Source: Nitrospirota bacterium (lineage in GTDB: Bacteria > Nitrospirota > Thermodesulfovibrionia > Thermodesulfovibrionales > JdFR-88). Taken from it: DNA of 64,000 nt. How positions within the stretch are numbered: the stretch's first letter is position 1; each line of letters begins with the position of its first letter. Positions 38,843 to 47,680 of this stretch are shown here, one piece after another. The translations under genes were made by a program, and so were the position numbers. The notes beneath the pieces were generated by a model. That model made no database searches and was not told the DNA's origin. It saw only the letters and a program-made list of their open reading frames with translations. Location: contig JAKBYX010000003.1 of NCBI GenBank assembly GCA_021840255.1, positions 123,180-187,179 on the forward strand, read 5' to 3'.

Positions 38843-40207
38843 TTAAAATAACGTATCATATAAAAGATAAACATTCAGCGCCAAAATGAGCACGGCGAAC
38901 GTCCCGGCAAAAAAATTGGTTATTTTTTTGTTGGCCAGCTCTCCCATGATGTCTTCCCTGCGCGTGAACATCAGCAATGGGACTATGGCAAACGGCAGCC
39001 CGAAGCTGAGCACCACCTGGCTGATCACAAGCGCCCTTGTCGGGTCCAGCCTTAAAGCGATTATCACAAGAGAGGGGATGATGGTCACCAGTCTTCTTGT
39101 CCAGACCGGCACGCGCCGCTTGAGGAACCCCTGCATAATGATCTGGCCTGCACTGGTGCCTACGGTCGAAGAGGACAACCCGGAAACCAGCAGGGAGACG
39201 GCAAATATCCATTTTGCCGCCTTTCCAAGAAGCGGCCGCAGTGTGCGGTGGGCCTCTTCAAGTGTGGCTATCTGCGCCAGTCCCGCCTTGTGGAATGCGC
39301 CTGCCGCCATGATGAGCATGGCAGCGTTGACGAGGCCCGCTATACCCATGGCTATCACCACGTCGGCGATCTCAAAACGGTACAGCTTCCTTAGCCTTGC
39401 CCTGTCCCGTACAACGATGCGCCCCTGCGTCAGAGCCGAATGCAGAAAGATGGCGTGGGGCATGACGGTGGCCCCAATGATGCCCGTGGCCAGGATGACG
39501 CTCTCAGTGCCTGAAAAGGCGGGGACGAACGCGTGATACGCGATCTGGCCCCAGGCGGGCTTTACCAGCACGGTCTCAGCCAGGTAGCAGAGGGCCATAA
39601 CGCCCACCATTGAGGAGATAACTATCTCCAGCGGGCGGAAGCCGTACCTTTCCAGTCCGAGGATCAGGAGCGTTGCGCAGGCGGTAAGGACGGCCCCGGC
39701 AAAAAGCGATATGCCCAAAAGCATATTGAAGCCCAGGGCGGCCCCCAGGAACTCAGCCAGGTCCGTGGCCATGGCCACCACTTCCATAAGCGCCCACATG
39801 GCAACGGCCACCGGTTTTGAAAAGTTTGCCCGGCAGTGCTCGGCCAGGTTCATGCCGGTCGCTATGCCCAGCTTGGCCGATAAAGTCTGGATGACCATGG
39901 CCATTATGTTGCTGGCCAGGATCACCCACAGAAGCATGTAGCCGAATTTTGCCCCGCTCTGTATGTTCGTTGCGAAGTTGCCTGGGTCCACATAAGCGAC
40001 GCTGGCAATAAAGGCGGGGCCCAGGAAGGGCAGCAGGCGCGCCAGCCGGTTTTTCCTCCGCCCGCCTTCGAGGACTTCCCTCGCCCGCTCAATGGTGTCC
40101 CTCTCGATGGTGCCCCGCTCGATCTCGCCCGGCCCGGCGGGGCCCAAAGAGGATTTTTTTTGATCGGAAGCGGCAGTTTTTTCCTTGTCTACCCCGTTAT
40201 CTTCCAC
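38843..40207 (-). CDS. mntH: NRAMP-family Mn2+/Fe2+ transporter
   Basis: A 454-aa proton-coupled divalent metal importer. The metal-binding motif of helix 1 (AYVDPGNFATNIQSG, with DPGN) and that of helix 6 (ATVMPHAIFLHSALTQG, with MPH) are intact. An N-terminal extension of about 55 charged residues containing TIERDTIERAREVLEGG precedes helix 1. The start is a GTG without a strong ribosome binding site. Manganese supply fits its place beside the SOD-rubrerythrin operon, though a terminator-like hairpin separates them. Confidence 0.9.
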   Translation of the reverse strand: MEDNGVDKEKTAASDQKKSSLGPAGPGEIERGTIERDTIERAREVLEGGRRKNRLARLLPFLGPAFIASVAYVDPGNFATNIQSGAKFGYMLLWVILASNIMAMVIQTLSAKLGIATGMNLAEHCRANFSKPVAVAMWALMEVVAMATDLAEFLGAALGFNMLLGISLFAGAVLTACATLLILGLERYGFRPLEIVISSMVGVMALCYLAETVLVKPAWGQIAYHAFVPAFSGTESVILATGIIGATVMPHAIFLHSALTQGRIVVRDRARLRKLYRFEIADVVIAMGIAGLVNAAMLIMAAGAFHKAGLAQIATLEEAHRTLRPLLGKAAKWIFAVSLLVSGLSSSTVGTSAGQIIMQGFLKRRVPVWTRRLVTIIPSLVIIALRLDPTRALVISQVVLSFGLPFAIVPLLMFTRREDIMGELANKKITNFFAGTFAVLILALNVYLLYDTLF

Positions 40208-40259
40208 AGATAATTAAAACTTGCCATATGCCGGATGGGTCTGCAAGGGGAAATAAAAT

Positions 40260-40291
40260 GGGGTGTTTGTTAAAGGCAAAACAAACACCCC
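40260..40291 (-). terminator. Terminator of the SOD-rubrerythrin operon
   Basis: GGGGTGTTTGTT and AACAAACACCCC form a 12-bp perfect stem with an 8-base loop, 34 bases past the rubrerythrin stop. The minus-strand continuation ATTTTATTT is T-rich. Confidence 0.7.
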
Positions 40292-40324
40292 TTATAAAAC
40301 CAGCCTGAAAATCTCGTGGGCTGG

Positions 40325-40852
40325 TTAATCTATCTTTTTAAAAGCCTTCTTTTTGGCCTTGCAGACCGGGCACTCGTCCAACTCGCTTTCCGCGGTGTAG
40401 CCGCAGACATCGCAGACGTAATAGTCCGTCTCGCTGCCAGCGCCAAGCTGATCAAGCGCTTTTTTATACAGCTCCGCGTGCCCTTTTTCAGTATCGTTTG
40501 CATAATTAAAGCTGCGAAGGGCCGCCTTGTTGTCCTCGGCCTGGGCATCGGCTATCATGGCCGGGTACATCCTGGTGAACTCGTATGTCTCCCCGCCAAT
40601 GGCCTCCATAAGGTTCTCCCTTGTGCTTTTAACCGCGTTAAGGGCCTTTAAATGGTTTGCGGCGTGGATGGCCTCCGCCGCGGCCGCGGCGCGGAACAGC
40701 TTTGCCGCCTGCCTGAACCCTTCCGCGTCCGCCTTGCGGGCGAAACTGGTGTATCTCATGAACGCCTGGGACTCCCCCGCGAAGGCCTCGCGAAGGTCTT
40801 TTTCCGTCTTCGTCAGTTCTTCGGTCCCCGTGCCTGTCTTCTCTTCGATCAT
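40325..40852 (-). CDS. rbr: Rubrerythrin
   Basis: A 175-aa non-haem iron peroxidase. The ferritin-like domain carries Glu ligands in LREAFAGESQAFMRY, AAAAAEAIHAANHL and DTEKGHAELYKKAL (EXXH motifs). The C-terminal rubredoxin-like domain has two CXXC pairs, YYVCDVCGY and DECPVCKAKK. It reduces hydrogen peroxide with electrons from rubredoxin or NADH-linked reductases. An AAAGGAG site precedes the ATG, which overlaps the SOD stop, so the two enzymes act in sequence: SOD makes peroxide and rubrerythrin removes it. Confidence 0.93.
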   Translation of the reverse strand: MIEEKTGTGTEELTKTEKDLREAFAGESQAFMRYTSFARKADAEGFRQAAKLFRAAAAAEAIHAANHLKALNAVKSTRENLMEAIGGETYEFTRMYPAMIADAQAEDNKAALRSFNYANDTEKGHAELYKKALDQLGAGSETDYYVCDVCGYTAESELDECPVCKAKKKAFKKID

Positions 40853-41433
40853 TATTGTTTGAGTCTCCTTTCCGCCTGCCGCCAGTCTATGTTTTTAAAG
40901 AATGCATCGATATAATCCGCCCTTTTAAGCCCGTAGTCAAGCATATAGGCGTGCTCGAACACGTCCATTACAAGCAGCGGGGTGCACCCTGCAGGATGCC
41001 CGGCATCGTGCTCGTTTACCCAGAAGTTAACAAACCTTCCGCTTTGCGTGTCCTGGTACAGTACCACCCAGCCTATGCCCCTCATCGCTCCCGCGGCCCG
41101 GAAATCCCTTTCCCAGGCCTCAAGGCTTCCGAACTCCGTAGTGAGGCGCTTCAGGAGATCGTTGCCAACCTCCGGTTTGCCTCCCCCGCCCAGGTTCTCA
41201 AAATAATACTCGTGCAGCCTCATGCCATTAAACTCCCATCCCAGCCGCCTTTTAAGCTCAGCGTAGCCGGGGGTGGAGGTCTCGCCTTTTTCGGCAAGTG
41301 CCTTCAAGGTGTCAAGCAGCTTGTTCGTGTTGGCCACATAACCCTGGTAAAGCGTGAAATGGTTTTTAAGCAGCGCCTCGCTCATGCCCTCGATCCCGAT
41401 AAGCCCCATATAATCTTTGGCTGTGTAAGACAT
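40852..41433 (-). CDS. Superoxide dismutase, Fe/Mn type
   Basis: A 193-aa cytoplasmic SOD. Metal ligands appear in NHFTLYQGYV (His), MRLHEYYFENLG (His) and LVMDVFEHAYMLDYGLKRAD (Asp and His), the last being the family signature with DVFEH in place of DVWEH. There is no signal peptide. Fe versus Mn cannot be decided by eye. It is transcribed from a promoter with a PerR-like operator (41486-41500) and is followed directly by rubrerythrin. Confidence 0.92.
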   Translation of the reverse strand: MSYTAKDYMGLIGIEGMSEALLKNHFTLYQGYVANTNKLLDTLKALAEKGETSTPGYAELKRRLGWEFNGMRLHEYYFENLGGGGKPEVGNDLLKRLTTEFGSLEAWERDFRAAGAMRGIGWVVLYQDTQSGRFVNFWVNEHDAGHPAGCTPLLVMDVFEHAYMLDYGLKRADYIDAFFKNIDWRQAERRLKQ

Positions 41434-41485
41434 ACCTTTTTAAAACCCCCTTTCCTGATCCGCTTCCTTATTTTTTTATTGCAAC

Positions 41486-41522
41486 TTGGAATGATTCTAA
41501 GATAATAGCAATTCTTTGTCAA
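41486..41522 (-). promoter_or_regulatory. SOD promoter with PerR-like operator
   Basis: On the minus strand TTGACA (41522-41517), a 17-base spacer and TAGAAT (41499-41494) form a strong sigma-70 promoter, placing the start about 55 bases before the SOD ATG. Overlapping the -10 is TTGGAATGATTCTAA (41486-41500), a 7-1-7 inverted repeat with one mismatch that fits the PerR box plan TTATAAT-N-ATTATAA. Peroxide-responsive repression is inferred. Confidence 0.7.
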
Positions 41523-41678
41523 GGAAAAAATGAAAAGTGAAATGGAGGGCGGGACGGTGGTTGACAGTGTTTCCTCTTATGGGCGGCTGGCGGGCGGACG
41601 CTGACCTGACGGGCAAAACAAAAATGGTATACTTGAAAATCCGGCGGCAATTTCATCTGAACGGGGGGCTTTTTAAAA

Positions 41679-41990
41679 ATGGCGGAATTTAAAAACGTTA
41701 CGGTAATGAAGGAAGCGAACATCTATTTTGGTGGAGGGGTGACGAGCCGCACGGTCCTGTTTGCCGACGGCAGCAAAAAGACCCTTGGGGTCGCACTGCC
41801 GGGAGAGTACGAGTTCAATACCGGCGGACCTGAACTGATGGAGATACTTTCAGGCGAGCTAGAGGTCCTGCTGCCGGGGACCGCGGAGTGGATGAAGATA
41901 TCAGGGGGCGGGTCTTTCAGTGTGCCGTCAGATTCCAGGTTTAAAATGAAGGTGAAGTCCGTTACCGATTATTGCTGTTCGTTTCTGTAA
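41679..41990 (+). CDS. ppnP: Pyrimidine/purine nucleoside phosphorylase PpnP
   Basis: A 103-aa single cupin-domain protein of the PpnP (DUF1255, formerly YaiE) family, which splits nucleosides with phosphate. The pattern EANIYFGGGVTSRTVLFADG, KKTLGVALPGEYEFNTGGPE, ILSGELEVLLPG and FSVPSDSRFKMKV is characteristic. A possible extended -10 (TGGTATACT near 41625-41633) lies upstream. The gene ends before a strong bidirectional hairpin. Confidence 0.9.
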   Translation: MAEFKNVTVMKEANIYFGGGVTSRTVLFADGSKKTLGVALPGEYEFNTGGPELMEILSGELEVLLPGTAEWMKISGGGSFSVPSDSRFKMKVKSVTDYCCSFL

Positions 41991-42015
41991 GACGGAAAAC
42001 AAAAAAAACGATGTG

Positions 42016-42051
42016 GGCTCCGGCGGCTTTATTTCCAAGGCCGCCGGAGCC
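42016..42051. terminator. Bidirectional terminator between ppnP and the A-PCP-TE gene
   Basis: GGCTCCGGCGGC and GCCGCCGGAGCC form a 12-bp stem with a 12-base loop, followed by TGTTATTTT on the plus side and preceded by an A-run that serves the minus strand. It separates two convergent genes. Confidence 0.8.
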
Positions 42052-42059
42052 TGTTATTT

Positions 42060-44726
42060 TCACCTGTCTTTTCCCCGGACCTGGCCCAGGTAACCGGCAA
42101 GCAGTCTTGCCCATATCTCCACCTTGCCTTTGTCATAAATGCCGTCGTGATTTATGCCTGGCAGCACATGGACATGCGCTCCGGCAAGCAGGCTCCAGTC
42201 CGGCTGTGCGCCGCATGCTTCATCCGCCAGGAACACGACAACCTTCCCCTGGTACGGCCGTGCCCTGTACTTTCGGGAAGTATTTATCGAATGGAAGCCG
42301 GTGTACCGCTGAGGGATGGGACGCCCGGCAAGACGGTAAGTCCGGCAGAGGGCTGAAAGCATGTATCTCCTTGCCGCCAGGCGGAAGTTGATCCTGTGCA
42401 GTTGCAGTGGGCCTGAACCGGAAGGGCACTGAACTTCTGACGGCAGGCATTGCCTGGGTGGATCAACCAGGCACAGCAACTCCACTTTCTCTCCCCGGTC
42501 TTGCAGCTGCCGGGACATTTCCAGGGCCACAAGGCCGGAGAAGCAAAATCCTCCAAGCAGGTAAGGGCCTTTTGGCTGTGCCTCAAGTATTTCTCCTAGG
42601 TGATGGGAAGCCAGCTCCTCAATGGAAGAGTACGTGGCTGGGTATCCGTATTGTCCCTGGAGTATTACCCCGTACACCTGCTGGCCGGGGCCAAGCAGAT
42701 CAGGCAAAACAGGATTGATGCCCATCCAGAACAGGGGCGGTTTTTGCCCCGCGGACCCTGTGCGCGCCTGCCCGCCCTTTGCCCGCCCGTCTTGTCCCGG
42801 TATTGATGGGGAAAACCACCTTGGCGGTCTTTCCTCCCCGTCCAGAATGCCCGCCAATTGTCTTATGGTGGGTCTCTGGAGTATATCGATGATAGGAATG
42901 CTTTTGCCCGTCATTTTTTTTATGCCGGCCGCCATGCGCGCCACCAGCAGGGAATGTCCTCCCAGGTCGAAAAAGTTGTCGAAGACCCCCACGCGCTCCG
43001 TCCCCAGGATGCCGTTCCACAGGCCGGCCAGCATTACTTCCGATGGGGTGCCGGGGTCAACGAAATCGCTCTCTGCGTCCAGTCCGGTCCGCCCCGGGTC
43101 CGGCAGCGCCCTTCGGTCCACTTTGCCGCCCAGGGTAAGGGGAAGGGCGTCCAGAAAAACAAAGCATGAGGGGACCATGTAATCCGGAAGACTGTCTTTA
43201 AGCGCGAGGCGCAGCTCACCGGCGGTCAGGGATTTTTTCTTTTCCCTTTCTTTCGGTACAACGTACGCGGCCAGAAGTTTTCCGCCGTAAGGGTCATCGC
43301 GCCCCATCACGGCCGCTTCCTTTACCTGGGGCAGTACGTTCAGTGCCCTTTCTACCTCGCTTAATTCAACCCTGTACCCCCTTATCTTTACCTGCCGGTC
43401 TTTTCGCCCGAGATGGATCAGGCAGCCGTCCGGAAGCAAATACCCCATATCCCCGGTCCTGTAAATGCGGCAAAAATTCCCGTCCCGTTCATCGGTCAGG
43501 AAAGGCGATTCGCAATGGCTGTCCTTTCCGTAGTAGGAAGGCGGAAGGAAAGGACTTCTGACCGCGATCTCGCCCGCGCAGTTGACCCCGGCATCTTTGC
43601 CGTTCTCATCCAGTATAAGTATCTCCATGTCTTCCACTTCATAGCCTGCCGGCACGGTCTCCCAAATCGATCCGGAATTTTCCGCGCCGGGCATCATATG
43701 GTGATCGCAAAAAAACTGGCGGATAATATTCGTCTCCGTGGATGCGTATGAAACATGAAAGACGCAGTTCTCGGGGAAGTGCCTCCTGTACAGCTCCACG
43801 TCCCCCTTGCGGACAGGCTCGCCTGACAACTTGATAAGGCGCAGCCTGGAAAAATCCTCCGTTCCCTTTAATGTGGACAGAAGATGGCGGTAAACGGACG
43901 GCACTGAATGATAGATCGTGATCTCCTCTTTCACGAGCCAGTCCGCGAGACCGGAGATACCCTCTTTTTTGATGTCGAAGGGGAAGAGGGAAGCGCCATT
44001 CAGCAGGGCGCCGAATATGTTGGGCACCGACGCCGCAAAGCTGCAGGACCATAGGAGGGAAAGCCGGTCGTCCGGCGAGATGTGGAGCATGTTGGTGCAT
44101 CTCATGACATTGTGAAGCACGTTCCGGTGGTCCTGGAACACCCCTTTTGGCCGTCCGGTGGAACCGGATGTGTAGATTATATAGGCGGATGCCCCAGGAG
44201 GGACCGGGAGGCCCAGGTTTTCGCTTTCTGACGGATTCCGTCCAGCCGTCTCCTCCAGCACAAGCGGCGATGGCCTGCCCGCTGACAGTTGGCGGGCCAC
44301 GGGGTAGAGCTCTTCACAGGTGACGATAAGACAGGGGCGGGAATGTCTCACAACCGCTGCGTTTTTTGAAAGGGGAAAGGAGGGGTCCAGGGAGACGTAC
44401 GGCCTGCCCGCCTTCAGTGCAGCAAGCATCGCCGGGATGAGTTGGGCCCCATCGCCAAGAAAAAGCGCAACGGGTTCGCCTCCCTGTCCGCACCTTCCGG
44501 CCAGTGCCCGCGCGATACGGTTGGCGGCCCGGTTCAGTCCCTCGTAAGTGAGTTGCCCTGTTGGCGTCTTTAAGGCGAGCCTGGAAGGATGCCTGGCCAC
44601 CTGGTGTTCGAAGCGGTCAGCGACAGATTGATCGATGCCGGCCTTCAGGAACCGGATGAAAGGTTTTTTTAAAAGGCTCGCCGGGACATTTGAAATGCCG
44701 TTTTGCAGCGCCTGTTTTTCCTCCAT
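42060..44726 (-). CDS. Stand-alone NRPS-like protein: adenylation, carrier, thioesterase
   Basis: An 888-aa protein of three domains. The adenylation domain (about 30-540) has YIIYTSGSTGRPKGVF, VSYASTETN, YRTGDMGYLLPDG, GRKDRQVKIRGYRVELSEVE and LTLGGKVDRRALP. The carrier domain follows with FFDLGGHSLLVARM (Ser for phosphopantetheine). The thioesterase (about 650-880) has LLGGFCFSGLVALEMSRQL, where Cys takes the place of the usual nucleophilic Ser. There is no condensation domain, so it would activate one acid and release or transfer it, perhaps to a sugar or amine. It starts 270 bases from the glycoside hydrolase gene, divergently. The substrate code was not interpreted. Confidence 0.85.
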   Translation of the reverse strand: MEEKQALQNGISNVPASLLKKPFIRFLKAGIDQSVADRFEHQVARHPSRLALKTPTGQLTYEGLNRAANRIARALAGRCGQGGEPVALFLGDGAQLIPAMLAALKAGRPYVSLDPSFPLSKNAAVVRHSRPCLIVTCEELYPVARQLSAGRPSPLVLEETAGRNPSESENLGLPVPPGASAYIIYTSGSTGRPKGVFQDHRNVLHNVMRCTNMLHISPDDRLSLLWSCSFAASVPNIFGALLNGASLFPFDIKKEGISGLADWLVKEEITIYHSVPSVYRHLLSTLKGTEDFSRLRLIKLSGEPVRKGDVELYRRHFPENCVFHVSYASTETNIIRQFFCDHHMMPGAENSGSIWETVPAGYEVEDMEILILDENGKDAGVNCAGEIAVRSPFLPPSYYGKDSHCESPFLTDERDGNFCRIYRTGDMGYLLPDGCLIHLGRKDRQVKIRGYRVELSEVERALNVLPQVKEAAVMGRDDPYGGKLLAAYVVPKEREKKKSLTAGELRLALKDSLPDYMVPSCFVFLDALPLTLGGKVDRRALPDPGRTGLDAESDFVDPGTPSEVMLAGLWNGILGTERVGVFDNFFDLGGHSLLVARMAAGIKKMTGKSIPIIDILQRPTIRQLAGILDGEERPPRWFSPSIPGQDGRAKGGQARTGSAGQKPPLFWMGINPVLPDLLGPGQQVYGVILQGQYGYPATYSSIEELASHHLGEILEAQPKGPYLLGGFCFSGLVALEMSRQLQDRGEKVELLCLVDPPRQCLPSEVQCPSGSGPLQLHRINFRLAARRYMLSALCRTYRLAGRPIPQRYTGFHSINTSRKYRARPYQGKVVVFLADEACGAQPDWSLLAGAHVHVLPGINHDGIYDKGKVEIWARLLAGYLGQVRGKDR

Positions 44727-44749
44727 TTACGCTCCGGTGGAAGTCAAGG

Positions 44750-44863
44750 TAGTCAATGGATTTGTCTCTTTTTTGAAAGCGGACCGTCTTTTTTCAATCT
44801 TACACGGGATCGAAATTTTTTCAATCGGGTTTCCATTGACTAAGACAGTATTTTTAATAGAAT
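44750..44863. promoter_or_regulatory. Promoter and paired 11-bp inverted repeats in divergent region
   Basis: TTGACT (44836-44841), a 16-base spacer and TAGAAT (44858-44863) form a promoter for the glycoside hydrolase gene. TAGTCAATGGA (44750-44760) and its exact reverse complement (44832-44842) are 71 bases apart, and the right arm covers the -35. A regulator bound at both arms could loop the DNA and control both divergent genes. Confidence 0.5.
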
Positions 44864-44996
44864 GGGAATTGGGGCCTGCCTTCTTTCTTGCGGCGGCGGG
44901 AATCCAATTTAAACGGCTTCGGGTTTCCGGATTCCACGCACGCGGTTATTCCTGGTAAAAAAATCCTGGTTGGAGATGATTTAACTTGGAGACTGG

Positions 44997-46430
44997 ATGA
45001 AACTGGCCGGCATTTTAATTGTCCTAATCGCAATTGTCCCGTATGGATGCGGGGGCGGAGGGGCTTCGCCACCCGCTTCAACTGCGTCCAATCAGGGCGG
45101 GGGGACTTTATCCTCTTCTTCATCCGGATCGCAGGGCGGCGCTTCATCCTCCGCCGGGTCCGGTCCGCAGGGCGGTGGAGGGACCACGTCCTCTTCCGGG
45201 GCATCCGGCCCTCAGCCCGCAAGCGGCAACCAGACCCAATCTCCCGCGGCGCCTGCCGGCGCGGGGCCTGTGCAGGCATCCTACTTTGGACTGGATGTTG
45301 CAGCTCCCGGGGATTACCAGTTCGTGTCCGCCCCCTTTGGCGCCCTCCGGCTTTGGGACAGCGGCACAGCCTGGTTTAACATTGAAACAAGCCGGGGTGC
45401 TTACGACTGGAGCACCCTTGACGCCTGGCTGTCCGTAACCGGCGGCAAGCAGGATATCCTGATATGTCTGGCCGGGACCCCTCAATGGGCCTCTTCAAAC
45501 CCTGATGATACCAGCTGCGCAGGGTCATTTGGGGGCCAGACCGGTTGCAATGATCCCCCATATGATGTCGATTCCGGCGACAATATCTGGAAAGAATTCA
45601 TTACCGCCCTTGTGCGGCATTCCCTGAACTCGCCTTCAGGGCACATCAGATATTACGAACTCTGGAACGAGCCCAATCTTCATGAATACTGGAGAGGGAC
45701 AGCCGCACAGATGGTGAGGATGGCCAGGGACGCCTACTCCATAATCCACGGGATGGACCCTAACGCACTGGTGCTGAGCCCCGCCCCTACGCATGATCCC
45801 TCCCCATGGCTGTCGGATTATTTTGCGGCGGGCGGGAGCACGGCGCAGGACATCATTGCCTATCACCCCTTTCCGGAAGGTGGCGGAGGCGACCCGGAGG
45901 ACGGGCTGGCCTGGGTGGACAATACCAGGGCTCTCATGCAGAGCTACAACCTGGACCTGCCAATTTGGGCGACCGAAAGCGATTGGCAGGGAATATCCAC
46001 CCTCAGCAACGACCAGGAGGCGGCATGGCTGGCCAAGCAATATATCCTGCTTCTGTACAAAGGGGTGCAACGGAACTACTGGTATCAATGGGACAACAGC
46101 AGCCACTGTACCGCCGCCTGGGGAAACCTCTGGACCGGTTCGAACGGCATCTGCCCGGCGGGGACCGCATACGGCCAGGTTTATTCATGGCTGGCAGGCT
46201 CAACCCCGGCAAACCCGTTTTGCGCTAAAGGCGCGGACGGCACGTGGACCTGTGATCTGGTCCTGTCCGATGGCAGACCGGCGCGAATACTTTGGAATTC
46301 CACCACTTCCATGTCTGTCACGGCGCCACCGGGCTTTACCCGCTACAGGACGCTGGACAGTGACACGGTCTACCCCGTCCTGGGCAATACGGTATCCATA
46401 GGGAACAAACCCATAATGGTAACGAAATAA
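44997..46430 (+). CDS. Lipoprotein glycoside hydrolase, clan GH-A-like
   Basis: A 477-aa predicted lipoprotein: signal KLAGILIVLIAIVPYGC, then a Gly/Ser/Pro linker of about 70 residues. The catalytic barrel begins QASYFGLDVAAPGDYQFVSA. The acid/base Glu is in YYELWNEPNLHEYW and the likely nucleophile Glu in LPIWATESDWQG, the two-Glu arrangement of clan GH-A (GH39/GH5-like). WYQWDNSSHCTAAWG lies near the active site. It probably trims or degrades an exported polysaccharide and lies just before the exopolysaccharide operon. Substrate and exact GH family are not determined. Confidence 0.78.
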   Translation: MKLAGILIVLIAIVPYGCGGGGASPPASTASNQGGGTLSSSSSGSQGGASSSAGSGPQGGGGTTSSSGASGPQPASGNQTQSPAAPAGAGPVQASYFGLDVAAPGDYQFVSAPFGALRLWDSGTAWFNIETSRGAYDWSTLDAWLSVTGGKQDILICLAGTPQWASSNPDDTSCAGSFGGQTGCNDPPYDVDSGDNIWKEFITALVRHSLNSPSGHIRYYELWNEPNLHEYWRGTAAQMVRMARDAYSIIHGMDPNALVLSPAPTHDPSPWLSDYFAAGGSTAQDIIAYHPFPEGGGGDPEDGLAWVDNTRALMQSYNLDLPIWATESDWQGISTLSNDQEAAWLAKQYILLLYKGVQRNYWYQWDNSSHCTAAWGNLWTGSNGICPAGTAYGQVYSWLAGSTPANPFCAKGADGTWTCDLVLSDGRPARILWNSTTSMSVTAPPGFTRYRTLDSDTVYPVLGNTVSIGNKPIMVTK

Positions 46431-46592
46431 AACAAAAGTTTCGCGGTCTGCACCTCTACACCCGGCTCGCACTGGGAGGACCGGAATTCAATTAGAAGCC
46501 ACTCCACCCCATCTTTAACCCCCCTTTTTTTGGCCTCCGGTGCCGGGTGCAAGGCTGACGCCGGACCGGATTTTCACCATAGATTTTCTCTA

Positions 46593-46854
46593 TTGACACG
46601 TTAGCTAATCTCAATATAATTGGGAATAAGAGCAAGCTTTTTTAAAGCCGCCCGATTTTTCCCCACAGCGCACATCAAAGCATTGTCTTACGTGCCAATT
46701 TCATTCAAAGCCGGTTCCGCATGTAGCCGGGAGGGCGGAGCAGTGACCTCGCAAGAGATTAAAAACAAAAAATAAAAATACAAAAAATTAAGAAATAAAT
46801 AAAAATTCCATGGAACAAAAAAATTCCCGGTGAACAAGGAAGGGGTCAAGAAAA
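46593..46854 (+). promoter_or_regulatory. Exopolysaccharide operon promoter and long leader
   Basis: TTGACA (46593-46598), a 16-base spacer and TATAAT (46615-46620) are both full consensus hexamers. The predicted start near 46627 leaves a leader of about 228 bases before the Wza ATG. It contains CAAAGCCGG...TAGCCGGGAGG (about 46708-46735), vaguely like the 3' half of GEMM c-di-GMP riboswitches, and an A-rich stretch (46760-46806). I cannot fold a convincing riboswitch; the GCAAACC-type 5' half is missing. The remainder of the 424-base gap upstream of the promoter holds nothing I recognise. Confidence 0.6.
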
Positions 46855-47598
46855 ATGCCCGAAAAAACAGCGGCCAGTAAATTTTTATTGTTCCTGATGT
46901 CGGCGATATTCCTGGCGGTTGCGGCCTGTGCCCCCAATACGGAAAACCTGGTGCCTGTCACGTCCGGGGCGGCCGGAAAAGGACAAAAACCTTCTTATCC
47001 GGTCCAGGCGGGGGAATACCGGATCCGGCCCGGAGACACCCTGGACATTAAATTTTTGTATAACAAGGACCTGAACGAAAAGGTGACCGTCAGGCCGGAT
47101 GGCCGCATCTCCCTGCAGATGGTGCAGGAGGTCGTGGCGGCAGGGTTGACGCCCGCCGCGCTTACGGAGCAGCTTACCAAGGACTATGCCTCGAAACTGG
47201 CCAAGCCTGAGATCACCATCATCGTCAGTTCGTTCGGGGGACAGATGGTCTTTGTTGACGGCGAGGTCAACAAGCCGGGGATGCTCAACATGATCGCGCC
47301 AATGACGGTTTTGCAATCCATATCTGAAGCGGGCGGCCTGAAGGACACGGCCAATACGGGCCAGGTAATAATAATACGGCGCGGTTTCGGCAACAAGCCC
47401 ATTGCACTCTCGTTGAATGTGGAAAAGATCATTTACGGCGGGGCCCGGGACTTCTGGCTGCTCCCGGACGACATCGTCTATATCCCAAGGTCGCGCATAG
47501 CTGACGTGAACCTGTGGGTGGACCAGTACATAAGGAAGAACATACCGGTAAACGCGGATGCCGGGATATTCTATAACTTCAATCCGAAGGAACATTGA
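46855..47598 (+). CDS. Polysaccharide export lipoprotein, Wza-like
   Basis: A 247-aa outer-membrane export protein. The signal and lipobox (LMSAIFLAVAAC) are followed by the Poly_export domain (GEYRIRPGDTLDIKFLYNKD, VTVRPDGRISLQMVQEV) and an SLBB domain (GQMVFVDGEVNKPGMLNMIA, ISEAGGLKDTANTGQVIII). It forms the exit pore for the polymer. It is the first gene of the operon behind a strong promoter and long leader. Length is on the short side of the family, as in XrtA-type loci. Confidence 0.9.
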   Translation: MPEKTAASKFLLFLMSAIFLAVAACAPNTENLVPVTSGAAGKGQKPSYPVQAGEYRIRPGDTLDIKFLYNKDLNEKVTVRPDGRISLQMVQEVVAAGLTPAALTEQLTKDYASKLAKPEITIIVSSFGGQMVFVDGEVNKPGMLNMIAPMTVLQSISEAGGLKDTANTGQVIIIRRGFGNKPIALSLNVEKIIYGGARDFWLLPDDIVYIPRSRIADVNLWVDQYIRKNIPVNADAGIFYNFNPKEH

Positions 47599-47680
47599 CA
47601 TTGACAGGGCCAGGGAAAAGGGACAGGGAAAGGCGCGCATAGCGGCCGGTTTAAATACCGGCGGGAGGCTCCAAATCAAG

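Noticed and set aside
46660-46740. GEMM-I c-di-GMP riboswitch
   Set aside because: Only the CAAAGCC...TAGCCGG part is suggestive; the GCAAACC segment, tetraloop helix and closing stem were not found, so it is listed only as a leader worth testing.
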